This document shows positions 1-6,032 of a stretch of DNA of 6,106 nt, in pieces. The position numbers were made by a program, and so were the translations under genes. The notes beneath the pieces were generated by a model, which was not told the origin of the DNA, did no database searches, and saw nothing but the letters and a program-made list of their open reading frames with translations. Position 1 is the stretch's first letter. Every line of letters begins with the position of its first letter. The stretch spans positions 1 through 6,106 of the forward strand of contig CALDGX010000206.1 in the NCBI GenBank assembly GCA_937941715.1, written 5' to 3'. The DNA comes from an uncultured Chloracidobacterium sp. Lineage in GTDB: Bacteria; Acidobacteriota; Blastocatellia; Pyrinomonadales; Pyrinomonadaceae.

Positions 1-441
1 AGTCGCCGTAACAGCTTCTAACTGCATGCCGAGCAGTCCCATTTCGTGGAGAACCTCGCCAACACCTCGTCGCCTGATCTCACCGTAGTAGTAGGCTGCG
101 ATCTGTTCGAATTCATACTGCCCGGCGTCCGGGCTCGCGATTGCTTTTACGCATCTGACGAACTCTTTGGCATCGGTCTCGTCGGACAAAACCTTCATCG
201 CATATTCGAGCGACATTATCCGCACGCGGTCCAACGCTTCCGGTTCAAGTTCGTCCGCGATTCGAACGACAACATCGCCCAAGATCGAAAACTCTTCAAG
301 CTCTCTTCGTCGCAGCGGATTCGATGAAAGATGAGCACACCAGTCCTGCATCGGCGAACCGGTATTGACCGGCCTGAACGCCAGCATCTGATTATTAGGA
401 GCGTGCTTTCTAAGTTGTTCAATACTTATTCTTTCTGCCAT
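1..441 (-). CDS. Unrecognised protein, N-terminal 147 residues (runs off left edge)
   Basis: Reading the minus strand from an ATG at 441-439 gives an open frame of 147 codons with no stop up to the window edge, so the C-terminus is missing. The start is well supported: GAGGAAG lies about 5-10 nt upstream of the ATG. The protein begins MAERISIEQLRKHAPNN and is soluble, with no signal peptide or membrane segment. It is rich in charged, probably helical stretches (for example ELEEFSILGDVVVRIADELE) and has a later segment with three consecutive tyrosines followed by GEIRRRG. I do not recognise a family and assign no function. It follows the 130-aa gene on the same strand with a gap of about 150 bp that contains a possible weak terminator, so co-transcription is uncertain. 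Overlapping frames on both strands are shadows of this one. Confidence 0.72.
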   Translation of the reverse strand, partial: MAERISIEQLRKHAPNNQMLAFRPVNTGSPMQDWCAHLSSNPLRRRELEEFSILGDVVVRIADELEPEALDRVRIMSLEYAMKVLSDETDAKEFVRCVKAIASPDAGQYEFEQIAAYYYGEIRRRGVGEVLHEMGLLGMQLEAVTAT

Positions 442-511
442 AACTTCCTCTATTTGATCGGCGACCTGCCGAATCGAAGACGCTTGTAATTAAGGGCCAC
501 ATCTTCAAAAC

Positions 512-537
512 CCTGAATAAAATCACTTTCATTCAGG
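512..537 (-). terminator. Possible weak terminator / inverted repeat
   Basis: Perfect 7-bp arms CCTGAAT (512-518) and ATTCAGG (531-537) enclose a 12-nt loop. Read on the minus strand the hairpin is followed by GTTTTG, a short T-run. It lies 55 nt beyond the stop of the 130-aa gene and about 70 nt before the start of the next minus-strand gene. It could therefore end the first transcript or be an operator for the second gene. The stem is AU-rich and the T-run is short, so activity is uncertain. Confidence 0.3.
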
Positions 538-592
538 CTTGAAAATCCCTCTCAAGTTGCGGGAGAAGTATGTTTGGGGAAACAAGATCAGG

Positions 593-985
593 TCATTTGT
601 GAGAAAGATCTCTTAAACACTTTTGTAGATAGGCGAACGTTAGCGGTGCCCGGCTCTCAAGTTGAGCCCGGCCGGTCCCGAGACCGTCCGCAGGAATAAC
701 AATGGTCTGTTCAGCCTTCGAACTTTTGTGAAATAGAACGTGGAACGCATGGTCGATCGCCGCTTTGTTTTGCTCAAATTCTGCATCCGTAAAGAACGCG
801 CCGTGTCGACTACTCGGGAACTTCTTGGTCGGTATCCCAACACAATTCGGTTCGCCCCGCATGGCCGCAGCCTGACCGCCGAAGCCCTTGCCCGCAAGGT
901 TGTCACCGAACAGGAATATGCGATCGCGATTGGCTCTCACAAACTCTCTTGAGATCCATCTCATTTTCATAATTCGATACTGCAT
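593..985 (-). CDS. Small GDN/GxGGQA-motif protein, possibly macro-domain-like (130 aa)
   Basis: The frame encodes 130 residues. Two glycine-rich signatures stand out: FLFGDNLAGKGFGGQAA (about residues 24-40), followed by EPNCVGIPTKKFPS (45-58), and IVIPADGLGTGRAQL (95-109), followed by APLTFAYL. From memory, this pattern belongs to a small uncharacterised family common in phages and plasmids. I infer a distant likeness to macro domains, where NAAN...GgGGVA and a later GxGxxG loop bind ADP-ribose. If that is right, it would bind or hydrolyse ADP-ribose or a nucleotide, but no reaction can be stated from the sequence. No signal peptide or membrane segment is present. The ATG at 985-983 has no clear Shine-Dalgarno, and ATGs at codons 6 and 7-8 are possible alternatives. 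A strong terminator lies directly upstream, between it and ssb, so a separate promoter or read-through is needed. Confidence 0.75.
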   Translation of the reverse strand: MQYRIMKMRWISREFVRANRDRIFLFGDNLAGKGFGGQAAAMRGEPNCVGIPTKKFPSSRHGAFFTDAEFEQNKAAIDHAFHVLFHKSSKAEQTIVIPADGLGTGRAQLESRAPLTFAYLQKCLRDLSHK

Positions 986-1003
986 AGCTGTCGTTTCTAG
1001 TTC

Positions 1004-1047
1004 AAAAAAGCACTGCCGCCTAAAGAGGGCGATCTCTAGACGGCAGT
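1004..1047 (-). terminator. Rho-independent terminator of ssb
   Basis: On the minus strand the arm at 1047-1038 (ACTGCCGTCT) pairs with 1021-1012 (AGGCGGCAGT) over 10 bp with one G-U pair. An inner AGAG/CTCT stem adds 4 bp after a 2-nt bulge. Within 3 nt of the stem comes a run of six T residues (complement of 1004-1009). It lies 23 nt past the ssb stop codon, as expected for a terminator of that gene. On the plus strand no T-run follows the stem, so it appears one-directional. Confidence 0.85.
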
Positions 1048-1069
1048 TAAAAGCTAAATTGTGACGGGA

Positions 1070-1471
1070 TTAGTATGCGGCGGCTTGTTGCAACTCCACG
1101 GGAGCGGACGGGCTCGTCTGCATTGCAACTCCCTCTCCTTCCTCATCTCGCCGGCCCGACAGGAATTGAAACTCCTGAAGCACGATCTCTGCTCCCGCCT
1201 GCGGAGATTCGTTCTGATCCACCCACGGGTTAAAGGTCAGACGGCCCTGAACGTAAAGCCGACTACCTTTTCGCACGTAGCGAGCAAGTGTCTCCGCCTG
1301 CTTTCCGAATGCCGTCACGCGGAACCAGTCTGTCTTCTCGACACGTCCCTCCGCACTTTTCCTGAATGAATTCGAGGCCATTGAAAAGCTCGCCACGAGG
1401 GTGCCATTGTCCGTGATCTTTGTTTCCGGGGTCTTCCCCAGGTTGCCGATGATCGAAATATTTGCTGACAT
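1070..1471 (-). CDS. ssb: Single-stranded DNA-binding protein, short form without acidic tip
   Basis: A 133-residue OB-fold SSB that coats ssDNA during replication, recombination and repair. The family pattern is clear: ISIIGNLGKTPET near the N-terminus, TDWFRVTAFGKQAE at about residues 47-60 with the typical Trp-Phe pair, and YVRKGSRLYVQGRL at about 65-79, followed by the last OB strands up to about residue 105. The remaining tail is short, Gln/Ala-rich and ends in AAY. It has a small acidic patch (RRDEEGEGV) but not the terminal DDDIPF-type peptide with which most bacterial SSBs recruit partners. The ATG is preceded by AGGAGA (1486-1481) at 9-nt spacing. Its 5' end faces the divergent conflict operon across about 410 bp. 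A short SSB of this type is common on plasmids and phages. It could therefore be a second, element-borne SSB, which is an inference. Confidence 0.95.
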   Translation of the reverse strand: MSANISIIGNLGKTPETKITDNGTLVASFSMASNSFRKSAEGRVEKTDWFRVTAFGKQAETLARYVRKGSRLYVQGRLTFNPWVDQNESPQAGAEIVLQEFQFLSGRRDEEGEGVAMQTSPSAPVELQQAAAY

Positions 1472-1882
1472 TTTCTTAATTCTCCTGTGTGTTTAATCTT
1501 CCGAGGATCAGCCTGAGTGGCGATCTCCGAAACCTTCTCCGAAGGCACATCTTTTCAGCCGCTAATTATCTGTTTGGTTTTCGAGTCTTGTTGGGGGGAT
1601 CGGAAGGACTTTGAGACTCGCGGCAGCGTCTTAGCGGCCTGAAGGCAGTGGCAGCCAAACTAGGTGTCGTCGTGTTGGGTTTACTTGAGGTCGAGAGGAA
1701 GTCCGAGGGCGAGAGAAGAATATCCTGAGAATCAAATTTCCGGATTGGCTCTGTTTATAAGCATCGGCAGTGTAATTTGATATATTATAGTTTCTTTTCC
1801 ACCCATATTTAGGGCCGGCCAAAGCACCATTATTTGTGGGAAATGAATTTAGCTCTTGCATGGGACGTGTTGCTTACGATTG
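1472..1882. other. Divergent intergenic region between ssb and the ABC-3C operon
   Basis: About 410 bp without a convincing gene. The minus-strand frames here have no start-site support and no recognisable product. It must carry promoters for both flanking transcription units. An AT-rich block at 1771-1790, containing TATATT and TATTAT, is the best plus-strand -10 candidate, but no good -35 sits at the right distance. Two inverted repeats occur. One is CCTTC/GAAGG at 1533-1545 with a 3-nt loop. The other is CGAGTCT (1582-1588) with AGACTCG (1614-1620), around a G-rich loop. Either could be a regulator site. Neither is followed by a T-run. Confidence 0.5.
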
Positions 1883-2986
1883 ATGGATAAAGGAACGAAT
1901 GAAGCCGGGAAATTGTGCAGGCTGAATCCAGTCTCCGCAACAGAAATGCCGACGCAAATCGGCTCAGGGATGAACTTTCCCGTTGCTAAGCTAGTCGAAT
2001 TGTTGGAGCCAGGTCAGTGGGAAGAATTTACCGAAGAGTGGGCAACATCGCTCAAATCCTACAAATCTGTAGAGCGTTGGTCTGGCCCGGGAGACATGGG
2101 TCGAGATGTCGTCGCCTTTAAGACTGATGCGAAATACGATGGATCATGGGACAACTATCAGTGCAAGCGCTACGCGAAGAAGCTTCAGCCGAATGACATT
2201 TGGGTCGAACTTGGAAAAGTCATTTACTTCACCTTTAGTGGAGAATTTTCCGTGCCGTCTAACTACTATTTCGCCGCATCCAAAGGTGTTGGGCTTAAGC
2301 TTCAGAAATTGCTTTCCAATCCACTCAGACTCCAGAGCGAGTTGATCACCAACTGGCAAAGCTACTGTTGTAAAGACATAACGGATACGAAGGACATTCC
2401 ACTCGATGGCCGCCTTCTGGAATACGTACAAGATTTTGACTTCAAGATATTCAAATACAAGACTGTCGTTGAATTGGTAAATGGTCACGCAAAGACAATT
2501 TTCCATCAGCGTCGTTTTGGGGTAGCGACTTTTCCCGAGCGACCTCCCGTAGAAACACCCCCTGAAGCCATACACCCGAAGGAGAGTCGGTATGTTCAGC
2601 AATTATTCGAGGTATATTCCGAAAAACTTGCAAAGCAACTCAACTCAACGGCTGAACTTGCCGAATATCCAGAACTGGTTAAGCATTTCAATCGATCGCG
2701 TGAAGTATTTTACTACGCGGAGTCGCTGCGAAACTTTCCGAGAGATAGCGTCGATCCGGGCGCATTTGATGAAATTCGAGAAGAGATTTACCAGGGAGCT
2801 GTTTATAGCTACGAAATGGACCACAGCACTGGCTATAGCCGATTGGCCAACACATTGGTGCAGGCCGGCAATATAAAACCAAATTGTAATGCATTGTGCA
2901 TCCGTGTCCAGACACAAGACAAACACGGTATCTGTCATCACTTAGCAAACGATGACGTTTTCGTGTGGGTTAAGAAAAATGACTGA
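1883..2986 (+). CDS. ABC-three-component system effector with Mrr-like PD-(D/E)xK nuclease domain (LmuA-like)
   Basis: First gene of the operon, 367 residues from this ATG. The N-terminal domain (about residues 35-180) looks like a restriction-endonuclease fold. WEEFTEEW gives helix-1 acidic residues (about E48-E49), GPGDMGRDVV supplies the metal-binding Asp (about D75), and NYQCKRY supplies the Q-x-K pair (Q93, K95). It continues with YYFAASKGVG. The rest, from about residue 180, contains DFDF, QRRFGVATFPERPP and a mostly helical C-terminal part. It resembles the effector-side C-terminal domains of ABC-3C systems, which are thought to dock on the middle component. The predicted role is cleavage of invader or cellular nucleic acid when the ATPase is triggered. 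The start is uncertain. A TTG at 1856 would add 9 residues, and ATGs at 1946 and 1970 are also in frame and closer to where the conserved domain begins. None has a good Shine-Dalgarno. The 3' end overlaps the next gene by 8 nt. Confidence 0.85.
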   Translation: MDKGTNEAGKLCRLNPVSATEMPTQIGSGMNFPVAKLVELLEPGQWEEFTEEWATSLKSYKSVERWSGPGDMGRDVVAFKTDAKYDGSWDNYQCKRYAKKLQPNDIWVELGKVIYFTFSGEFSVPSNYYFAASKGVGLKLQKLLSNPLRLQSELITNWQSYCCKDITDTKDIPLDGRLLEYVQDFDFKIFKYKTVVELVNGHAKTIFHQRRFGVATFPERPPVETPPEAIHPKESRYVQQLFEVYSEKLAKQLNSTAELAEYPELVKHFNRSREVFYYAESLRNFPRDSVDPGAFDEIREEIYQGAVYSYEMDHSTGYSRLANTLVQAGNIKPNCNALCIRVQTQDKHGICHHLANDDVFVWVKKND

Positions 2987-3461
2987 CGGAATCCAGATTT
3001 TCAATAGTCCAATTGAGACCGGCATGCGTTCCCTTATTCTTCTAGCGGCCGCGTATCCCGATCGAATGGATCTTCAGCGCATTCTTGAGTATGACTACAT
3101 GATGGTTCATAGTGGTGATGTCGAAGGTCCACCCAGTATCCACCCACCGCTTCCACTTCGCTCGGGAGAGCTTTTGGTTCGCCGTCAGCTAATTGAGCGG
3201 GGCCTTATGCTTATGATTAGTCGTGGTTTAATTAGTCGCCACGCAACAGAAATCGGCTTCTTGTATCAAGCTGAGGATGATACCGGTCCATTCCTCGATG
3301 CGTTAGATACGGAATATCTTGACGATTTGCAAGATCGTGCATATTGGGTTGTCGATCGCTTTCGAAATATGCGTGATCAAGAAATACGAATTATGCTTGC
3401 GAAAGTATATGACCAGTGGTCACGCGAGTTTCAAATTCCAGAACAACCAGGACTGTTTTGA
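2979..3461 (+). CDS. ABC-three-component system middle component (MC2-like)
   Basis: A 160-residue protein starting at the ATG embedded in the end of the nuclease gene (8-nt overlap), which suggests translational coupling. An ATG at 2952 is also in frame, but the conserved segment begins at IFNSPIETGMRSL (residues 7-19), so the later start fits better. Other family-like blocks are LEYDYMMVHSGDVEGPP (36-52), IHPPLPLRSGELLVRRQLIERGLMLM (54-79) and DRAYWVVDRF (119-128). It has no catalytic motif, signal peptide or membrane segment, and is probably helical or winged-helix-like. I recognise it as the middle component of ABC-3C systems, type 2 in the usual naming from memory. The family is thought to bridge the ABC ATPase and the effector, in the position LmuC holds in Lamassu. 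It shares one base with the following ATPase gene (TGATG). Confidence 0.85.
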   Translation: MTDGIQIFNSPIETGMRSLILLAAAYPDRMDLQRILEYDYMMVHSGDVEGPPSIHPPLPLRSGELLVRRQLIERGLMLMISRGLISRHATEIGFLYQAEDDTGPFLDALDTEYLDDLQDRAYWVVDRFRNMRDQEIRIMLAKVYDQWSREFQIPEQPGLF

Positions 3462-5347
3462 TGGTGCTGAACCCTCTCCAACTACGATTTATTCGCTTCT
3501 TTGGTCCGGACAGAGAGGTAGTTGAATTTCCATTTAAACCGGGCTTCAATATTCTCTATGGAGCCAGTGATACTGGTAAAACGTTTCTAGTCGAAGCGAT
3601 CGACTTCATGCTGGGCGCTGGCGACGACCTGCGGGATATTCCCGAGCGCTTTGGGTATGACAGCATCCTACTTGGCATCACGGCTCTCGGCAAAGACTAT
3701 ACGATCAAGCGCAGTACAAATAAAGGGGCATTCCAACTCTATGATGGGCTACTGACCGAGGTACCAGAGGATCCTAAGGTGGGTACCAAACTTTCGGCAG
3801 GTCATAGAAGCGAAAACTACAACAATCTTTCAAATTGGCTTCTCCAAAAAATTGGCCTGGACGGAAAGGAAATTCTTTACAGCAAGGAAAAAGGCACCCT
3901 CAAGTCGCTAGGTTTCCGAGCCCTCGCCCATCTGAGCGTAATCGCATACCCGCGCATAACGAGTAATAAGAGTCCGATTCTGAGTGGTAATTGGACTGAA
4001 GCAACTCGGGAATATGGAGTATTCCGACTTCTTCTTACAGGTCTAGATGACTCTTCTATCACTGATGAGATGGAGCTGCCAAGCGACGGTAAGCCGGAAA
4101 CAACTCGAAAACCATTAAATCCCGACGCCATAGCTCAGTTGATTGGCGATTATGAAGACGAGCTCCGACGGATCACTGACCATCCGGATGAACTTGATAA
4201 ACAAGAGCAATCCATAAACGAAGAAATTGATGGATTGGAAGAAAAAATTCGCTCGAAGGACAATGAGCTCAATACAACAACGCTACTTCGTCGCGATACA
4301 TATCGGGTCTACGTAGAAAAGGTCGGTCGTCACAATGAGATTGTTGAGTTATTAGACCGATTCGCATTGTTAGAACGCCAATACGCGAATGATCTAAAGC
4401 GATTAGCCGCAATCCAACAATCTGGTCAGTTCTTTGTGTTACGCGAGCCGATGTCCTGCCCTCTCTGTGGAGCTCCGAGCGAAGGGCAGCGGCATGATGC
4501 CGCTTGCGATGGTAATGTGCACGCTGTAACGCTTGCCGCGGTCGCGGAAATCGCAAAAATTGAGCTCCTGAAAAGCGAATTGGAAGAAACATCAAATACT
4601 CTCACGAAGGAGGGCCTCGACTTAGTAAAACAAATATCAGGGCTGGAGACGGAACTAAACTTGTATCAAAAGCAAATCGACACCGCTCTTTCACCGAATT
4701 TCGCACAAACCCGAGAACATCAGCGGGAACTGATCGAAAGACGCTATCAAATCGTCCATGCTATCAATCTTCGAAATCGAATAAAAGAAATGCAGATTCG
4801 GCTCGACGAGCCCTCAAGACCGCTTAAAAAAGAGGAGAAGGTTGCAGAGGAAAAACCGCCGGAAGTAACGCAGTACATTGCTACCTCTGTTTTAGGTGAG
4901 TTTTCTAAAACTATGGGCGACATTCTGCAGAAGTGGCATTTCCCAGGGGCTATAGATGTGTATTTTGACGCAATAACCAGAGATGTTGTGATTGGCGGCA
5001 GACAACGAGGAAGCCGGGGTGCCGGTCTTTGTGCGATAACCTATTCCGCGTTCGTTCTTGCACTATTCGAATATTGCCGCTCCCGAAATATGCCGCATCC
5101 TGGATTCGTGATTTTGGACTCACCTCTAATTGCGTACAAGGAACCAGTGCTTGATGACGAGAATATTTCGGCTTCCGACCTCAAACAAAAGTTCTATGAA
5201 CATCTCGAAGAGTTCGCAGGCACGCAGCAGATTTTTGTAATTGACAATACCGAGCCCCCGGAAGAATACGCGAGCAAGGGAATTCATTTTACAGCAAATG
5301 AAAAATTTGGACGCTACGGTCTTTTTCCTAAACGGAAAAAGCCGTAA
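3461..5347 (+). CDS. Rad50/SMC-like ABC ATPase with zinc hook, ABC-3C system (LmuB-like)
   Basis: A 628-residue sensor/motor protein. The start is set at the ATG overlapping the previous stop (TGATG), with AGGA at 3449-3452 upstream. An in-frame ATG at 3416 would add 15 residues inside the previous gene and is less likely. Domains in order: an N-terminal ABC half with LQLRFIRFFG and Walker A GASDTGKT (34-41); a long charged coiled coil (about 225-320); a CPLCGAP zinc-hook apex (C333, C336); a returning coiled coil (about 355-450); and a C-terminal ABC half. The last has a signature-like GSRGAGLCAITYSAF (517-531), Walker B FVILDSP (549-555, D553), and IFVIDNTEPP (591-600) near the expected switch-histidine strand. 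The residue after the Walker B Asp is Ser, not the usual catalytic Glu, as seen in DUF3732-type relatives. It probably dimerises on DNA ends or structures and controls the nuclease through the middle component. Confidence 0.9.
   Translation: MVLNPLQLRFIRFFGPDREVVEFPFKPGFNILYGASDTGKTFLVEAIDFMLGAGDDLRDIPERFGYDSILLGITALGKDYTIKRSTNKGAFQLYDGLLTEVPEDPKVGTKLSAGHRSENYNNLSNWLLQKIGLDGKEILYSKEKGTLKSLGFRALAHLSVIAYPRITSNKSPILSGNWTEATREYGVFRLLLTGLDDSSITDEMELPSDGKPETTRKPLNPDAIAQLIGDYEDELRRITDHPDELDKQEQSINEEIDGLEEKIRSKDNELNTTTLLRRDTYRVYVEKVGRHNEIVELLDRFALLERQYANDLKRLAAIQQSGQFFVLREPMSCPLCGAPSEGQRHDAACDGNVHAVTLAAVAEIAKIELLKSELEETSNTLTKEGLDLVKQISGLETELNLYQKQIDTALSPNFAQTREHQRELIERRYQIVHAINLRNRIKEMQIRLDEPSRPLKKEEKVAEEKPPEVTQYIATSVLGEFSKTMGDILQKWHFPGAIDVYFDAITRDVVIGGRQRGSRGAGLCAITYSAFVLALFEYCRSRNMPHPGFVILDSPLIAYKEPVLDDENISASDLKQKFYEHLEEFAGTQQIFVIDNTEPPEEYASKGIHFTANEKFGRYGLFPKRKKP
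5316..5345 (+). terminator. Strong hairpin at the end of the ATPase gene, no U-tract
   Basis: CTTTTTCC (5321-5328) pairs perfectly with GGAAAAAG (5334-5341) around a 5-nt loop. After one bulged T at 5320, ACGG (5316-5319) pairs with CCGT (5342-5345), giving 12 bp in all. The stem includes the last sense codons and reaches the first base of the stop codon. No T-run follows, so this is not a standard intrinsic terminator. It may protect the 3' end of the operon mRNA or act with Rho. Confidence 0.4.
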
Positions 5348-5821
5348 CGTTAAATGTCAGATCATCCCAATATCTGCCCCTTTGCCGCGTCGTGGCGGTC
5401 AGATAATAGAGATCGGTGGCGTATCTTTGGACAAGCTCGTCACAAAATCTGCGGATCATCCGTACCTTTCGGCCGAAGCAGATAGTCTTAAACTGGGTGG
5501 TTCATAATCATCCGTTTGGTTTACCAACGAACCAATTCTGGAACATTTATGCACCAATCAGTCAGCAAAACGCTTTAGTTTCTTTATCAATCCAGAACAA
5601 TTTGTCCCTAGTTGCTCTGCCGCACGAGTCTGATTATTGTTATTGATCGCGAGGCACTCCTGAGAAGATCTTGTTCTATCCCTCAGAATACAATCCCAGC
5701 CGATCGCCGGGCATAAAATCATTGACGGATTGGGAGGAGGTTTTGCGGCACAGGTCTTGCGTCTGCCTATTCACCGAGTATACACAGATCGAGAAATTCG
5801 AGACGTGCTGGATAATTTTTG
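5348..5821. other. Gene-poor region downstream of the ABC-3C operon
   Basis: No convincing gene is seen on either strand. Three short overlapping plus-strand frames cover it: an ATG frame of 43 codons at 5354-5485, a frame ending at 5507, and a GTG frame at 5416-5646. None has a Shine-Dalgarno in a sensible place or a recognisable product. The residues in the latter two look mildly protein-like, so this may be a decayed gene. A GGAGGAGG at 5733-5740 precedes only a TTG-started 32-aa frame, which I do not accept as a gene. Confidence 0.4.
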
Positions 5822-5851
5822 TTTACATTTGCGTGTCGTAAGTTGTATAAC
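5822..5851 (+). promoter_or_regulatory. Sigma70-type promoter candidate for the small ORF
   Basis: TTTACA (5822-5827, five of six to TTGACA) is separated by 18 nt from TATAAC (5846-5851, five of six to TATAAT). Transcription would start near 5858, leaving a leader of roughly 20 nt before the ATG at 5881 with AGGAG at 5872-5876. The ordering of promoter, ribosome site and start codon is self-consistent, which raises confidence above a bare hexamer match. Confidence 0.5.
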
Positions 5852-5880
5852 AGTCAATACTTAACCAGAACAGGAGTTCA

Positions 5881-5955
5881 ATGGACGGTTGGAAAGAAGG
5901 TAACTTTTCTAACCTCGGAAAAAGCGTCTCTACGAATAATGTCAGTTATCGATAA
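5881..5955 (+). CDS. 24-residue small ORF, possible leader peptide
   Basis: An ATG with AGGAG 4 nt upstream opens a 24-codon frame (MDGWKEGNFSNL... ending SYR) closed by TAA. A promoter-like pair sits at the right distance upstream. The peptide is polar, with no membrane segment and no run of one amino acid that would suggest classical attenuation. A 10-bp inverted repeat lies inside it, and the next gene begins 69 nt after its stop in the same frame. It could be a leader peptide controlling that gene, in the way the 24-residue Tap peptide of IncFII plasmids couples to repA. That comparison is by layout only, not sequence. Alternatively the frame may be chance sequence downstream of a promoter. 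Confidence 0.4.
   Translation: MDGWKEGNFSNLGKSVSTNNVSYR
5887..5914 (+). repeat. Inverted repeat within the small ORF
   Basis: GGTTGGAAAG (5887-5896) can pair with TTTTCTAACC (5905-5914) over 10 bp, two of them G-U, around an 8-nt loop. There is no T-run after it, so it is not a plain terminator. Its place just inside a short ORF and ahead of the next gene fits an RNA structure that ribosomes on the small ORF would open. Confidence 0.4.
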
Positions 5956-5999
5956 GAACGTTGGATAACGCCATTTGTTTAATATGATCTTGTTATAAC
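5946..5999. promoter_or_regulatory. Cluster of short palindromes upstream of the GTG-started gene
   Basis: This stretch contains TTATCGATAA (5946-5955, perfect palindrome), CGTTGGATAACG (5959-5970, palindromic arms CGTT/AACG) and GTTATAAC (5992-5999, perfect palindrome). TTGGAT (5961-5966) and TATGAT (5983-5988), 16 nt apart, form a possible promoter for the gene starting at 6025. The cluster could be an operator or part of a replication origin. Short AT-rich palindromes also arise by chance. Confidence 0.35.
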
Positions 6000-6023
6000 G
6001 AGTTCGGTAAAGGGAATTAAAAT

Positions 6024-6032
6024 TGTGGATAA
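6024..6032 (-). promoter_or_regulatory. Perfect DnaA box overlapping a start codon
   Basis: TGTGGATAA on the plus strand is the exact complement of the DnaA box TTATCCACA. It contains the GTG start codon of the last gene. Two further copies of the core heptamer TGGATAA in the same orientation lie upstream at 5809-5815 and 5962-5968. DnaA binding could serve an origin of replication or repress the gene. One TGGATAA also occurs at 1884-1890, so isolated copies carry little weight. Confidence 0.45.

Noticed and set aside
46..327. Plus-strand 93-codon frame
   Set aside because: It is antisense to the minus-strand gene at 441-1, which has a good Shine-Dalgarno and runs open to the edge. This frame has no ribosome site and no recognisable product.
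1582..1620. CGAGTCT/AGACTCG inverted repeat as a terminator
   Set aside because: The loop is 25 nt and no T-run follows on either strand. It is kept only as a possible regulator site.
1631..1861. Minus-strand 76-codon frame in the divergent region
   Set aside because: Low-complexity, basic composition, no recognisable domain and no ribosome-binding site. It lies where promoters for both flanking units are expected.
2144..2602. Minus-strand 152-codon frame inside the nuclease gene
   Set aside because: It is antisense to a gene with clear domain motifs and has no recognisable product. It is a shadow frame.
5743..5841. TTG-started 32-aa frame just after GGAGGAGG
   Set aside because: The purine run is only 2 nt from a TTG, the peptide is Cys-rich with no known likeness, and its end overlaps the better-supported promoter at 5822-5851.
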